Source: Bathymodiolus brooksi
Lineage: Eukaryota; Mollusca; Bivalvia; Mytilida; Modiolidae
Direction of reading: 5' to 3'
Assembly (NCBI GenBank): GCA_963680875.1
Contig: OY804575.1
Location: forward strand, 30,904,494 to 30,968,493
DNA length: 64,000 bases
Below, one piece after another: positions 38,601 to 53,600 of the stretch. The position numbers and the translations under genes are program-made. Below the pieces are notes generated by a model. That model made no database searches and was not told the origin of the DNA. It saw nothing but the letters and a program-made list of their open reading frames with translations. Every line of letters begins with the position of its first letter. The first letter of the stretch is position 1.

Positions 38601-41600
38601 ACATTAAACACAATAAAACCAAACCAAATCAACTGTAATGCAAGTAATAGAATTAAACAAAAATATTACAATATGACTATGCATTATATTGACAACATGA
38701 TTAGGAAAAAGCAAATAAATGCCTATATCAATCCGTTTCCAAGATATTATACACACTAAATGCATATAGATATTCATTAGATCCAGCTATATAAAACTAG
38801 CTTAGGGCCGTCGTGGTCGTGATCGCATGGTAGTTGAATTTACAACTATCTGTGCAATCAGTGCCTATCACCACTAAAGTCGTAAGTTCGAATCTTGTTC
38901 ATGGCGAGGTGTACTCGATACAACACTATGTGATAAAGTTTGTTAGATATTGTTGAAAGTGGCGTTAAGAACAATAAATCAAACCAAGCAAAACATAAAA
39001 TAAGCTTAACACCGTCATGCATTACTTAAGTGTGTGCATAAAGCTATGAGAGTGAGTTGTGATGGATGTATATATGGTTACAAGTTTCGATTTTACCGAT
39101 TTCAACGATTTTGGGAAGAACTTTTCTGTCCATTAGATCGTACATGAAATCTTCAGTGAATTTTTTTGCTTCCATATCAAACAGCCATTTTTTACAAAAC
39201 GAATCCAGTCGTTAGTTTGATATATTCCATCTGATAGACAGATGATATATATGAAGGGTTGTCCAGCAATTATCAAACTAGTGTCATTTTTGCCGTTATA
39301 TCAACAATACCTGTTGAAGATATCTCCAGCTACTAAAACAAAGAAAAATGTCTGTAGGAGATTCCTCAGCTACAACAACTAAAAACAACAATAGAAGATA
39401 TCGCAGCTACCACAACTAACAAAATACGCATAGAAAATACTCCAGCTACCACAACTAACATACATTCATGTAGAAGATACCCTAGCCGCCACAACTACCA
39501 AATATAACTTTAGAAAATACATCCAGCTACAATTTAGAAAGATTGTTGTAGAATATACCCCTAGCTACCACAACCAACAACAATTAATCTAGAGGATAAT
39601 ACTCCAACTACCATCAACTAGCAAAAATTAATGTAGAAAGTAACACTCCAGCTGCCACAACTAACAAAAATACCTGTAGAAGATACACCAGCTACCACAA
39701 CTAGCAAACATTAATGTAGAAAATAACACTCCAGCTGCCACAACTAACAAAACGACCTGTAGAAGATACTCCAGCTACCACAACTAACATACATTCACGT
39801 AGAAGATATCCCAGCCGCCAAAGCTACCAAATATACCTTTAGAAAATACATCCAGCTACAATTTACAAAGATATTTGTACAATATACCCCCCAGCTACCA
39901 CAACTAGCAAACATTAATGTAAATGATAATACTCCAGCTACCACAACTAGCAAATATTAATGTAGAAGATAATACTCCAGCTACCACAACTAGCAAATAT
40001 TAATGTAGAAGATAATACTCCAGCTACCACAACTAGCAAAAATAATATATAAGATAACACCCCAGTTACCACAACTAACAAAAATTATAGTAGAAAGTAA
40101 CACTCCAGCTACTACAACTAACAAAAATACCTGTAGAAGATACACCAGCTACCACAACTAGCAAACATTAATGTAGAAAATAACACTCCAGCTGCCACAA
40201 CTAACAAAACTACCCGTAGAAGATACTCCAGCTACCACAACTAACATACATTCACATAGAAGATATCCCAGCGGCCAAAGCTACCAAATATACCTTTAGA
40301 AAATACATCCAGCTACAATTTACAAAGATATGTGTACAATATACCCCCAGCTACCACAACTAGCAAACATTAATGTAAATGATAATACTCCAGCTACCAC
40401 AACTAGCAAATATTAATGTAGAAGATAATACTCCAGCTACCACAACTAGCAAAAATAATATAGAAGATAACACTCCAGTTACCACAACTAACAAAGATTA
40501 ATGTAGAAAGTAACACTCCAGCTACCACAACTAACAAAAATACCTGTAGAATATACACCAGCTACCACAAGGAACATATATTCACGTAGATGATACCCCA
40601 GCCGCCAAAGCTACCAAATATACCTTTAGAAAATACATCCAACTACATTTTACAAAGATATTTGAACAATATACCCCCAGCCACCACAACTAGCAAACAT
40701 TAATGTAAATGATAATACTCCAACTACCACAACTAGCAAATATTAATGTAGAAGATAATACTCCAGCTACCACAACTAGCAAACAAAATTAATGTAAAAG
40801 ATAATACTCCAGCTACCACAACTAGCAAATATTAATATAGACGATAATACGCCAGCTACCACATCTAACAAAAGATATTATCCCCGGCTTGATAAAAATG
40901 TCGGCTTTTGATTGGTCGATGACCCGTTGGAACAAAACCCATGCTACAGGCTGGTAGTTACGTAACGCCACTGGGGGGTCTTTACGTTGCTATACATGAT
41001 GTAGTAAAGATGGTGTAAAACGTACACAATCTCAAAGCGCTTTTCATTCAACATGGAATGGAGAACGGAGGACATATTTATTGAGAGAGAAAAAAAAATC
41101 AAGCGTCTCAATAAATGCAGAAAAAACAAACAATGTACCAAATTATGTTCAGAGATTTAAAGTTCCTACGTTATTGATGGTAATGTTTAACATGTAGTGT
41201 AACATTTTGTTGATTCGCGCTACATGACACGTTGATTTTGTTGTCATGTTGTGTCTATATAGAAATGGTCAATTGTTTGAATACAATCATTTTAAAATCA
41301 TTTCTCATTATTGTTTTCACATCAATTCTCCATTTGTTTTATCGTACTATAATACCACCCACAATATGTACCACGCATATTTTGTTATCAATATAATTCT
41401 CGATCCTATTACTAGTGACGTCATGAATAATGTAACGCTATCCACGTGACAATACGCGCCAAATACAAGAAATTAAATTACAACAAAACAAGACTGAAAA
41501 ACGTTAAAAGTTAGTTAACTGTAGGGTGATGCCAAAGGTATCTCCCTACACTTTGTCAAAATGAACCCAAATTTTCACCTGAGCTATGGCATTTTAGTAC

Positions 41601-44600
41601 CCAAATACAAAAACGTTACGATTACGTTAGAAAAAACCCGAGAAAATCCATTAAAAATCAGTTTTTTTTTCAAACCGGGGATAAAAACGTTATCTATGTG
41701 ACTACCCGTGGGCATTGAGATAGTACCACCCTTCAGCACCACTGTACAACCGTCGACGTCGCCTCAGGCTATACAGAATAGTGGTACAATCACAATGCCC
41801 ACAGGTAGATACGTAGATAACTTATAATGTTGAAAGAAGATAATACTCCAGCTACCACAACTAGCAAATAAATTAATGTAGAAGATAATACTCCAGCTAC
41901 CACAACTAGCAAACAAAATTAATGTAAAAGATAATACTCCAGCTACCGCAACTAGCAAACATTAATGTAGAAGATAATACTCCAGCTACCACAACTAGCA
42001 AACAAAATTAATGTAAAAGATAATACTCCAGCTACCGCAACTAGCAAACATTAATGTAGAAGATAATACGCCAGCTACCACAACTAGCAAACAAAATTAA
42101 TGTAAAAGATAATACTCCAACTACCGCAACTAGCAAACATTAATGTAGAAGATAATACGCCAGCTACCACAACTAGCAAACAAAATTAATGTAAAAGATA
42201 ATACTCCAGCTACCACAACTAGCAAACATTAATGTAGAAGATAATACGTCAGCTACCACAACTAGCAAACAAAATTATTTTAAAAGATAATACTCCAGCT
42301 ACCGCAACTAGCAAACATTAATGTAGAAGATAATACGCCAGCTACCACAACTAGCAAAAACAATAATGTAGAAGATAATACTCCAGTTACCACAACTAAC
42401 AAAAATTTAATGTAGAAAATAATACTCCAGAAACTATAACTAACACAAATATACCTGTACAATATAGCCCCAGCAGCTACAACTAACAAAATGACCAAGG
42501 CTGCTCCTATTCCTCCTGCCATAGCTACTGGTTTTGCTATTTCGTCGTTTAGTATTGCTACAAGTAGTATTTTATTAGCATAGATAAGTAAAACTCAATA
42601 TGAATATTCATGCTTCTCTATTACCAAAAACAAAATATATGTAAATATATAAATTTCATTAAGACACGTGTTTAAAACTGCAATATTAAAGAATTAGAAC
42701 GCTTTTGAAGTTGCATTATATCCCTTTCTGTTCATTATTCGTGTCTGAAATATCATATTTGTAATTTCCAAATGACAATATGGGTGGTGGTTATCGTGGT
42801 CGTGGTCGAATGGCAGTTAGATTTACAACTACCTGTGTAATCAGTGCCTATCACCACTAATGTTGTGAGTTCGAACCCAGGTTGAGGAAAGTGGAATACC
42901 CGGAGAAAACCACCGAGCTGCCGCAAGTCACTGACAAACTTTATCACATAATGTTGTATCGAGTACACCTCGCCATGAGCATGATGCGAACTCTCAACTT
43001 TAGTGGTGATCGGCATTAATTGCAGTTAGTTGTAACCCCAACTATCGTTCAACTATGAACATGAATTTATGGACCTATATATCGTTTCAAGCAAGACATA
43101 GTGGCAATCATTACAATGTACATACCCCACTAGATCCTGAAATGATACAAGGTTGTGCTAAGCGTTTTAGGAAAAGGACTGACTTTTAAAATGTGTAACG
43201 TTTTTCTACTATGTACTTCGAAATCGCCTCAATAATAATACAAAACAAATTCGTAAGTAGCCGATAATTATAAAAGCTTAAATTATAAAATACCTTGATC
43301 GCACTTTGAACCCAAATAACCTGGTTTACACGTGTCGTTAATCGTACATAAACCTTCAACATTATCACATGTATCAGACAAACAGTTGCTACATGATGTG
43401 TTACAGTTCAGGCCATATGTTCCTTTCCCACAGGCTGAAATATCATATATATCCGTACCAATAATATCCATATTAAAAAAAAATAACAAGACGACATTGT
43501 GTAATGTAGGATCTAATATTTTAAAAAAGAATTAAAGGACACAAAAGATTTACATTTTGCTATTTGGTATTTATGCTATGATAACGTATTTTCTTGACAA
43601 TATCATATTTTCAAGACAAAGAAGAAGAACATGACATAGCACAGCTGTGACCTCACGAACCATGATGGCAAGCTGAAAATGGATACTAGTAAAAATAGAC
43701 ATAAACTCGTGATATTCAATCATGGATTGGCAATATCAATATGGAAATTCCGTATTACAGATGTATATAATTCCGGCAGTTATTAAGGTTGAGGCATGAA
43801 TTATCTGTACAATAGCAGCAGATACCCTAGTTGGAAAGATAATGCAGTAAAAGAAACGATTCGTAAAAAAATGGCGTAAAAGTAATACAAAGAAACAAGA
43901 TGTCAACACCAAATTGTGCTTGAATTTTGATTGATAAATGCTTTGTTGGTAGGTTATATTTATCTTACAAACTATACAATACCTTGATCGCACTTTGAAC
44001 CCACATAACCTGGTTTACATGTGTCATTGATCGTACATATACCTTCAACATTGTCACATGTCTCAGACAAACAGTTGTTACAGAAGTTGTTACAGTTCAC
44101 GCCATATGTTCCTTTCCCACAGGCTGAAGAACAAAAGGTAAATGTAGATTAAAGGAAGACCACGACGGAACATTGATACTCATTAATGCTGAGTTCTTAG
44201 CAGAGTAGCAGCAAATATCAATTAAGTATTATTTTGTTTGAACGACCGGGTCGATTCCGCGATCTTCTGCATTCGCGGCGCGCGCTAACCATTACGTTAC
44301 TGAGGAGTGTTTCAATATCAGACGACAACGACTTTCTGTTATGATAAAGTAGGGACAATGAATAATATTCGTGAATAATGACCAGTATCATATTATACAG
44401 GTCTTATATAGAAAACATTAAGATCGGTAGCAAAAACATGGAAGTAGAAATGCAGGGTCAGTGAAGATGTTAATCCTTTGTGATTACTTTGTCAGTTTTT
44501 AACAATTGTTTGTGAGTATATAACAGCAATTGTAGCGTCTGTTTCTTAAAAGACCCAGCACGATTACATATTTGCAAATTTCAAGATACATTTGTGTTGA

Positions 44601-47600
44601 TGTTCAAGCCCATTTAAAATTACGTATATAAAGCACAAAGTTCAATATAATAGAAGGAATACTTTGATTATACTTTCAGAACATGTGCTTGGTTTCCATC
44701 CAGAATCACAATCCCCATGTGGACACTGTCCGTTCACGTTGTTACATCTGGTTCTATTTAAACAGTGACATATACTCCTACATCCTTCACCAAAAGAACC
44801 TTTATCGCACACTGTAATTAAAAAATATAGCAATAATGAAAAAGAGATATGTGTCACTGGAAATAATACCTGTAGCCAGTCAACTCAAAATAACATGATC
44901 TGTGTCAAGCAAATGTATTATTGATGAAAAATAGTGTTATTCATACACACATTGACATGTATTTTCTCTTAATTAATGGAATAACTAATAAACACGTAGT
45001 ACAATTCTATACCAATGATCAGCAATACACAATGAGGCGGTTTTCATGATAAGAAGACCACTAATTTAGGATATGACAAAATCAGGGACAATGGAGAATA
45101 TTCGTGAATAATAGTTAGTATCACATGATACAAGTCTTAAATAGAGAAAGTAATGTAGGTAACACAAACATGGGGAGTAGAAAAACAGGGTCAGATTTGG
45201 TTTTGGTTTAGGTTCATTGTGTTTTGCGCCACTTTAAACAATATTGCAGTTATGTCGTGGCGGTCAGTCTTATTGGTGAAGGAAACCGGAGTACCCGGAG
45301 AAAACCACCGGCCTGTCGCAAATTACTGACCAACTTTATCACATAGAGTTGTATCGAATGCATCTCACAACCTTAGTGGTGATAGTCACTGATTGCACCG
45401 GTAGTTGTAAATCCAAATACCATGCGACCACGACGGCTCTAAAACAGGGTCAGAGAAGGTATTAACTTGGCATTATTTCTTTATCAATATTTATTAGTTT
45501 CTTTTTGTGAACAACTATAAAACAATAAATGTAGCATCTATTACTTAAGAGAACCGGTCATGCGCATGCTTGATTCACCCCCATCCCCCATTTTACGCAG
45601 ATTTTTTTTCTTGCTCACTTCCATTTAAAATCCTGTTTATTAAACATAAACTCTAATATGATAATAGAAGAAATACTTTGACTTTACCTTCAGAACATGT
45701 GTTTGTTTTCCATCCAGCATCACAATCCCCACGTGGACACTGACCGTTCACATTGTTACATCCGACTCCATTTAAACAGTGACATCTACTCTTGCACTCT
45801 TCACCAAAGGTACCTTGATCGCACACTGTAATTAGAATGCATAGCAATAATAAAAGATAATATACATGTGTATGAAAATAATAACAATAGCCATTCAACT
45901 CTAAATAACACGATCAGTGTAGACTCCGAAACTATTAAAAATAATAAATGGCCACACAAATTACGACCACTTAAATTATAAAATATTTTGAGGTTTGAGG
46001 TGGTTGTTTGTGTTCTTGATATTGGTAGAATCGTTCATCATCATTGAATGGTCAATATTTTGATAAACGTTTAAATCTAATTAATGTGTATCTTTGTTTT
46101 CTGGAAGATATATTTTAAGTGCTAACGTTGTACTTTTATTTGTTTGTAGTCTATTAATTCCTAATATATATTTTTGTGGTATTTCTTGTATAGAAAATAA
46201 GACATTAATATATTGTATACATTAATTAATACCTTGATTACATTTGTCACCCTTCCGTCCAGGTCTACAGCCGTCGTTACATACACCAGTTACTGGGGAA
46301 CAAGATTGGTGTTTACAATTAATGCATGTTTTCTTACAGTTGAATCCATATTTTCCCCGTGGACATTCTAAAAACAATCAAAATTATTAATAGAACGCAC
46401 GAACATTATTGATAAACGAGGATGTAATGGATTAGGTAGGAAACTATTGTCTTCCAGTGGACCATCAATAACTCACAGCAGACGTTTGATATTTAGTAAC
46501 TGTTAGAAGTTAAACTGCAAGGATCGTGGCCTTCTTCGTACACTCTGAACTCAACTACGTCTCGTCCTAATGGTGTACATGTATATTATTTTTCCTCACA
46601 ACCAACAGATGCCCTTTTTGGAAAGACTATAGCTTCCTTTATACTATTCTTGACATTAACCGTTAACTGCCAAACAAGATTTGGCGTTTTCAAATACAGC
46701 AGGTTTCTTACAGTTTATTTCATATATCAACGACAGTATGATAAGTCACACAAATGATTATAGCACGCAATGTATTATTGGTGTAGAGTAGTGTTAGTCA
46801 TGCCCACATTGACAAGTAATTTCTCTTAATTACTGCATTCACTGATAAACATGAAGCAAACGTCTATACCACTGATCAGGATTACGCACCGAAGCGGTTT
46901 TCATGATAAAAAGATCACTAATTTAGGATATTGCAAAGGCAGAGACAATGAATAATATTGATGAATAAGGCCCAGTATCACATCATACAATTCTTCTATA
47001 GAGAAAGTAATATCGGTAACAACAACATGGGGACACAAACAGGGCCAGTGGACTTAAGTCGAGTAATGTAGGTTATGTCGAGTAATGTACAGTTATGCCA
47101 TTTTGTGCAACATCACTGTATAGAGAAAGTTATGTCTGAAACAAAACATGGGAAGTACAAAAACAGGGTCAGTAAAGATATTAATTGTGTATGTATTTAA
47201 CAGTTTTTCATTAATCTTTTTGTGAACAACTATACAACTGTAAATGTAGCGTCTATCACTTAAGAGAACAGGTCATCAGCGTGATTGGTGTTTTTTTTCT
47301 GATTTCTAGGTAGATTTTTGTTCATGTTTACTTTCATTTAAAATCTTGCTTCTTTAGCATAACATCTAATATAATACAAGAAATACTTTGATTTTACTTC
47401 CAGAACATGCGCCTGGTTTCCATCCAGAATCACAATCCCCACGTGGACAGTGTCCATTCACTTTATTACATCTGGCTTTATTTAAACAGTGACATCTATT
47501 CTTGCACTCTGCACCAAAGGTACCGTTATTGCACTCTGCAATTATAAAGCATAGCAATAATGAAAGAGAGAGATTTGTGAATGACAATAATACATGTAAC

Positions 47601-50600
47601 TAGTCAATTCAAAATAACACAATCAGTGTCGACTCTGAAGTTATCGAAAGCATTAGATGCTAACACAAATGACCACCACTTATGTTATCAAATATTTTGA
47701 GACTTAAGGTGGTTATCTTATGCTATTGATATTAGTGGAATCATTCACTATTACTATTCTAACCTACTTTTCATAATTACTGCACATCCTCTTATAGTCA
47801 TTATTTTGATAAAAGTTTAAATATAAATAACATTTATTTGTATTCTGGTGGATATATTTTAAGTGCTAAAGATGTACGTTTTATTTGCTAATTCCTAATA
47901 TATTTGTTGTGGTATCTCTTGTATAGAAAATAAGACATTAATATATTGTATACATTAATTAATACCTTGATTACATTTGTCACTCTTCCATCCAGCTGTA
48001 CAGCCGTCGTTACATACACCAGTTACTGGGGAACAAGTTTGGTGTTTACAATTACTGCATCTTTTCCTACAGTTGAATCCATATTTTCCACGTGAACATT
48101 CTAAACACAATCAAAATTATTAATAGAAAGCACGAACATTATTGATAAACGAGGATATAATGGATTGGTAGGAAACTACTGTCTTCCAGTGGACCATCAA
48201 TAACTCATAGCAAACGTTTGGTATTTAGTAACTGTTGGAAGTTGAACAGCAAGGATGGTGGCCTTCTTCATTCACTTTGAACTCAACTATGTCTCGTCCT
48301 AATGATGTACATGTATATGATTATTCATCACAACCAACACACGCCCTTTCGGAAATGCTCTAGCTTCGTTGATGACCTTTTTTTACCTTTACCAATAGCT
48401 GGGAAAGAATATTTTGAGGTTTCCAATACAGCATGTTTCCTACAGTTTATTCAATATATCCACGAGAGGATGAGAAAACACAAAAATAATAATAGCAATC
48501 AAATGTATTATTGATGAAGCATAGTGTCAATTATGCACACATTGACATGTATTTTCTCTAAATTACTGGATTAAAAGATAAACATAAAGTACATGTCTAT
48601 TCCAAAAATCAGCAAGAAGGAGACCACTAACTTAGGATATGACAAAATCAGGGACAATGAATAATAGTTGTGAGTAGTATCTAGTACCATATGATGCAAG
48701 TAATATATAGGAAAAGTAATATCGGCAAAAAAAAACATGAGGAGTATCGAAGCAGGGTCAGTGAAGATATTAATTTCGTATGATCTCTTCATCAGTTTGT
48801 ATTGATCTTTTTGTGAAAAACTTTAAAACTATAAATGTAGCTTCTATCACTTAGGAGAAACTGGTCATCAACATGATTTATTTTCCATGAACTCAACTTT
48901 ACCACTAGGAACCCTTGGTCCAGTTGATTCTTAGCAGAAACTCCTACCAAGGAAAGCATGATCGGGACTACAAGAGAGTCGATAACCTCAACCATCATTT
49001 AAATATTAGATACTACACAATGCCATCGTAAGACATAATAGTGAAACAATTGTCAACTTTGATCCAAAATGTAACCGTCGGTATCATCTTCCGTCATCTG
49101 TACTCGAGTGAAAGAATACGCTTCAACAAGATGTTGACATCATATGAAGCACTTTTTGAAAGAGAAGATTAGACGATGCGTGACTTAATAGTTGAATTAG
49201 TCAAATAAAATATGACCTATTGGAAACAACGTGTGAATAGTAGCCAGTGTCACATTTTACGTGTCATATATAGAAAAAGTAATATCACCAACAAAAGCAC
49301 GAGTTGTACAAAAGAAGAGTTAGTGAATATATTAATATGGTATGATTACTTTATCAGTTTTTGATAATCGTTTGTGTGTGTAAAGCAAACAATGTAACGT
49401 ATATCTCTTAAAAGAACCATTACGCTTGATTATTCATTGATTTTAGATATATTTGTGTTCATGTTCAAGTCTATTCAAAATTATGTTTTTATTAAACATA
49501 AAGTCCAATTCCATAGTAGAAATAACTTAAATATACTTTGAGAACATGTGCCTGGTTTCCATCCAGAATCACAATCCCCATGTGGACACTGGCCTTTCAC
49601 GTTGTCGCATCTGGCTTTATTTAAGCAGTGACAACTACTCTTGCATTCTGCGCCGAAGGTACCTTGATTGCACTCTGCAATTATAAAGCATAGTAATAAT
49701 GAAACAGAGAGATTTGTGAATGACAATAATAAATGTAACTAGTCAATTCAAAATAACACAATCAGTGTCGACTCTGAAGTTATCGAAAGCATTAGATGCT
49801 AACACAAATGACCACCACTTATTTTATCAAATATTTTGAGACTTAAGGTGGTTATCTTATGCTATTGATATTAGTGGAATCATTCACTATTACTATTCTA
49901 ACCTACTTTTCATAATTACTGCACATCCTCTTATAGTCATTATTTTGATAAAAGTTTAAATATAAATAACATTTATTTGTATTCTGGTGGATATATTTTA
50001 AGTGCTAAAGATGTACGTTTTATTTGTTAATTCCTAATATATTTGTTGTGGTATCTCTTGTATAGAAAATAAGTCATTAATATATTGTATACATTAATTA
50101 ATACCTTGATTACATTTGTCACTCTTCCATCCAGCTGTACAGCCGTCGTTACATACACCAGTTACTGGGGAACAAGTTTGGTGTTTACAATTACTGCATC
50201 TTTTCCTACAGTTGAATCCATATTTTCCACGTGAACATTCTAAACACAATCAAAATTATTAATAGAAAGCACGAACATTATTGATAAACGAGGATATAAT
50301 GGATTGGTAGGAAACTACTGTCTTCCAGTGGACCATCAATAACTCATAGCAAACGTTTGGTATTTAGTAACTGTTGGAAGTTGAACAGCAAGGATGGTGG
50401 CCTTCTTCATTCACTTTGAACTCAACTATGTCTCGTCCTAATGATGTACATGTATATGATTATTCATCACAACCAACACACGCCCTTTCGGAAATGCTCT
50501 AGCTTCGTTGATGACCTTTTTTTACCTTTACCAATAGCTGGGAAAGAATATTTTGAGGTTTCCAATACAGCATGTTTCCTACAGTTTATTCAATATATCC

Positions 50601-53600
50601 ACGAGAGGATGAGAAAACACAAAAATAATAATAGCAATCAAATGTATTATTGATGAAGCATAGTGTCAATTATGCACACATTGACATGTATTTTCTCTAA
50701 ATTACTGGATTAAAAGATAAACATAAAGTACATGTCTATTCCAAAAATCAGCAAGAAGGAGACCACTAACTTAGGATATGACAAAATCAGGGACAATGAA
50801 TAATAGTTGTGAGTAGTATCTAGTACCATATGATGCAAGTAATATATAGGAAAAGTAATATCGGCAAAAAAAAACATGAGGAGTATCGAAGCAGGGTCAG
50901 TGAAGATATTAATTTCGTATGATCTCTTCATCAGTTTGTATTGATCTTTTTGTGAAAAACTTTAAAACTATAAATGTAGCTTCTATCACTTAGGAGAAAC
51001 TGGTCATCAACATGATTTATTTTCCATGAACTCAACTTTACCACTAGGAACCCTTGGTCCAGTTGATTCTTAGCAGAAACTCCTACCAAGGAAAGCATGA
51101 TCGGGACTACAAGAGAGTCGATAACCTCAACCATCATTTAAATATTAGATACTACACAATGCCATCGTAAGACATAATAGTGAAACAATTGTCAACTTTG
51201 ATCCAAAATGTAACCGTCGGTATCATCTTCCGTCATCTGTACTCGAGTGAAAGAATACGCTTCAACAAGATGTTGACATCATATGAAGCACTTTTTGAAA
51301 GAGAAGATTAGACGATGCGTGACTTAATAGTTGAATTAGTCAAATAAAATATGACCTATTGGAAACAACGTGTGAATAGTAGCCAGTGTCACATTTTACG
51401 TGTCATATATAGAAAAAGTAATATCACCAACAAAAGCACGAGTTGTACAAAAGAAGAGTTAGTGAATATATTAATATGGTATGATTACTTTATCAGTTTT
51501 TGATAATCGTTTGTGTGTGTAAAGCAAACAATGTAACGTATATCTCTTAAAAGAACCATTACGCTTGATTATTCATTGATTTTAGATATATTTGTGTTCA
51601 TGTTCAAGTCTATTCAAAATTATGTTTTTATTAAACATAAAGTCCAATTCCATAGTAGAAATAACTTAAATATACTTTGAGAACATGTGCCTGGTTTCCA
51701 TCCAGAATCACAATCCCCATGTGGACACTGGCCTTTCACGTTGTCGCATCTGGCTTTATTTAAGCAGTGACAACTACTCTTGCATTCTGCGCCGAAGGTA
51801 CCTTGATTGCACTCTGCAATTATAAAGCATAGTAATAATGAAACAGAGAGATTTGTGAATGACAATAATAAATGTAACTAGTCAATTCAAAATAACACAA
51901 TCAGTGTCGACTCTGAAGTTATCGAAAGCATTAGATGCTAACACAAATGACCACCACTTATTTTATCAAATATTTTGAGACTTAAGGTGGTTATCTTATG
52001 CTATTGATATTAGTGGAATCATTCACTATTACTATTCTAACCTACTTTTCATAATTACTGCACATCCTCTTATAGTCATTATTTTGATAAAAGTTTAAAT
52101 ATAAATAACATTTATTTGTATTCTGGTGGATATATTTTAAGTGCTAAAGATGTACGTTTTATTTGTTAATTCCTAATATATTTGTTGTGGTATCTCTTGT
52201 ATAGAAAATAAGTCATTAATATATTGTATACATTAATTAATACCTTGATTACATTTGTCACTCTTCCATCCAGCTGTACAGCCGTCGTTACATACACCAG
52301 TTACTGGGGAACAAGTTTGGTGTTTACAATTACTGCATCTTTTCCTACAGTTGAATCCATATTTTCCACGTGAACATTCTAAACACAATCAAAATTATTA
52401 ATAGAAAGCACGAACATTATTGATAAACGAGGATATAATGGATTGGTAGGAAACTACTGTCTTCCAGTGGACCATCAATAACTCATAGCAAACGTTTGGT
52501 ATTTAGTAACTGTTGGAAGTTGAACAGCAAGGATGGTGGCCTTCTTCATTCACTTTGAACTCAACTATGTCTCGTCCTAATGATGTACATGTATATGATT
52601 ATTCATCACAACCAACACACGCCCTTTCGGAAATGCTCTAGCTTCGTTGATGACCTTTTTTTACCTTTACCAATAGCTGGGAAAGAATATTTTGAGGTTT
52701 CCAATACAGCATGTTTCCTACAGTTTATTCAATATATCCACGAGAGGATGAGAAAACACAAAAATAATAATAGCAATCAAATGTATTATTGATGAAGCAT
52801 AGTGTCAATTATGCACACATTGACATGTATTTTCTCTAAATTACTGGATTAAAAGATAAACATAAAGTACATGTCTATTCCAAAAATCAGCAAGAAGGAG
52901 ACCACTAACTTAGGATATGACAAAATCAGGGACAATGAATAATAGTTGTGAGTAGTATCTAGTACCATATGATGCAAGTAATATATAGGAAAAGTAATAT
53001 CGGCAAAAAAAAACATGAGGAGTATCGAAGCAGGGTCAGTGAAGATATTAATTTCGTATGATCTCTTCATCAGTTTGTATTGATCTTTTTGTGAAAAACT
53101 TTAAAACTATAAATGTAGCTTCTATCACTTAGGAGAAACTGGTCATCAACATGATTTATTTTCCATGAACTCAACTTTACCACTAGGAACCCTTGGTCCA
53201 GTTGATTCTTAGCAGAAACTCCTACCAAGGAAAGCATGATCGGGACTACAAGAGAGTCGATAACCTCAACCATCATTTAAATATTAGATACTACACAATG
53301 CCATCGTAAGACATAATAGTGAAACAATTGTCAACTTTGATCCAAAATGTAACCGTCGGTATCATCTTCCGTCATCTGTACTCGAGTGAAAGAATACGCT
53401 TCAACAAGATGTTGACATCATATGAAGCACTTTTTGAAAGAGAAGATTAGACGATGCGTGACTTAATAGTTGAATTAGTCAAATAAAATATGACCTATTG
53501 GAAACAACGTGTGAATAGTAGCCAGTGTCACATTTTACGTGTCATATATAGAAAAAGTAATATCACCAACAAAAGCACGAGTTGTACAAAAGAAGAGTTA

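Larger units (their letters stand above)
39310..42454 (-). repeat. ~43-bp minisatellite derived from the transmembrane exon (interrupted by an inserted element)
   Basis: On the minus strand units read ttgctagttgtggtagctgg plus agtattatcttctacattaatg, with variants containing 'ctacaggtatttttgttag'. The first unit, reading away from 42,500, is the 3' half of the membrane exon itself (ttgttagttgtagctgctgg to the tacag/gtatatttg donor). The next units diverge stepwise into the consensus. The array covers about 39,310-40,875 and 41,830-42,454, with non-repeat DNA between. Higher-order units of several hundred bp are visible at 39.3-40.9 kb. Confidence 0.85.

Noticed and set aside
48302..48514. Small open frames repeated at 48.3, 50.4 and 52.6 kb (and 48.6-49.0 kb on the minus strand)
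   Set aside because: They repeat only because the 2,139-bp unit repeats. They are intronic; one contains a fragment of the retroelement tail, not a gene.
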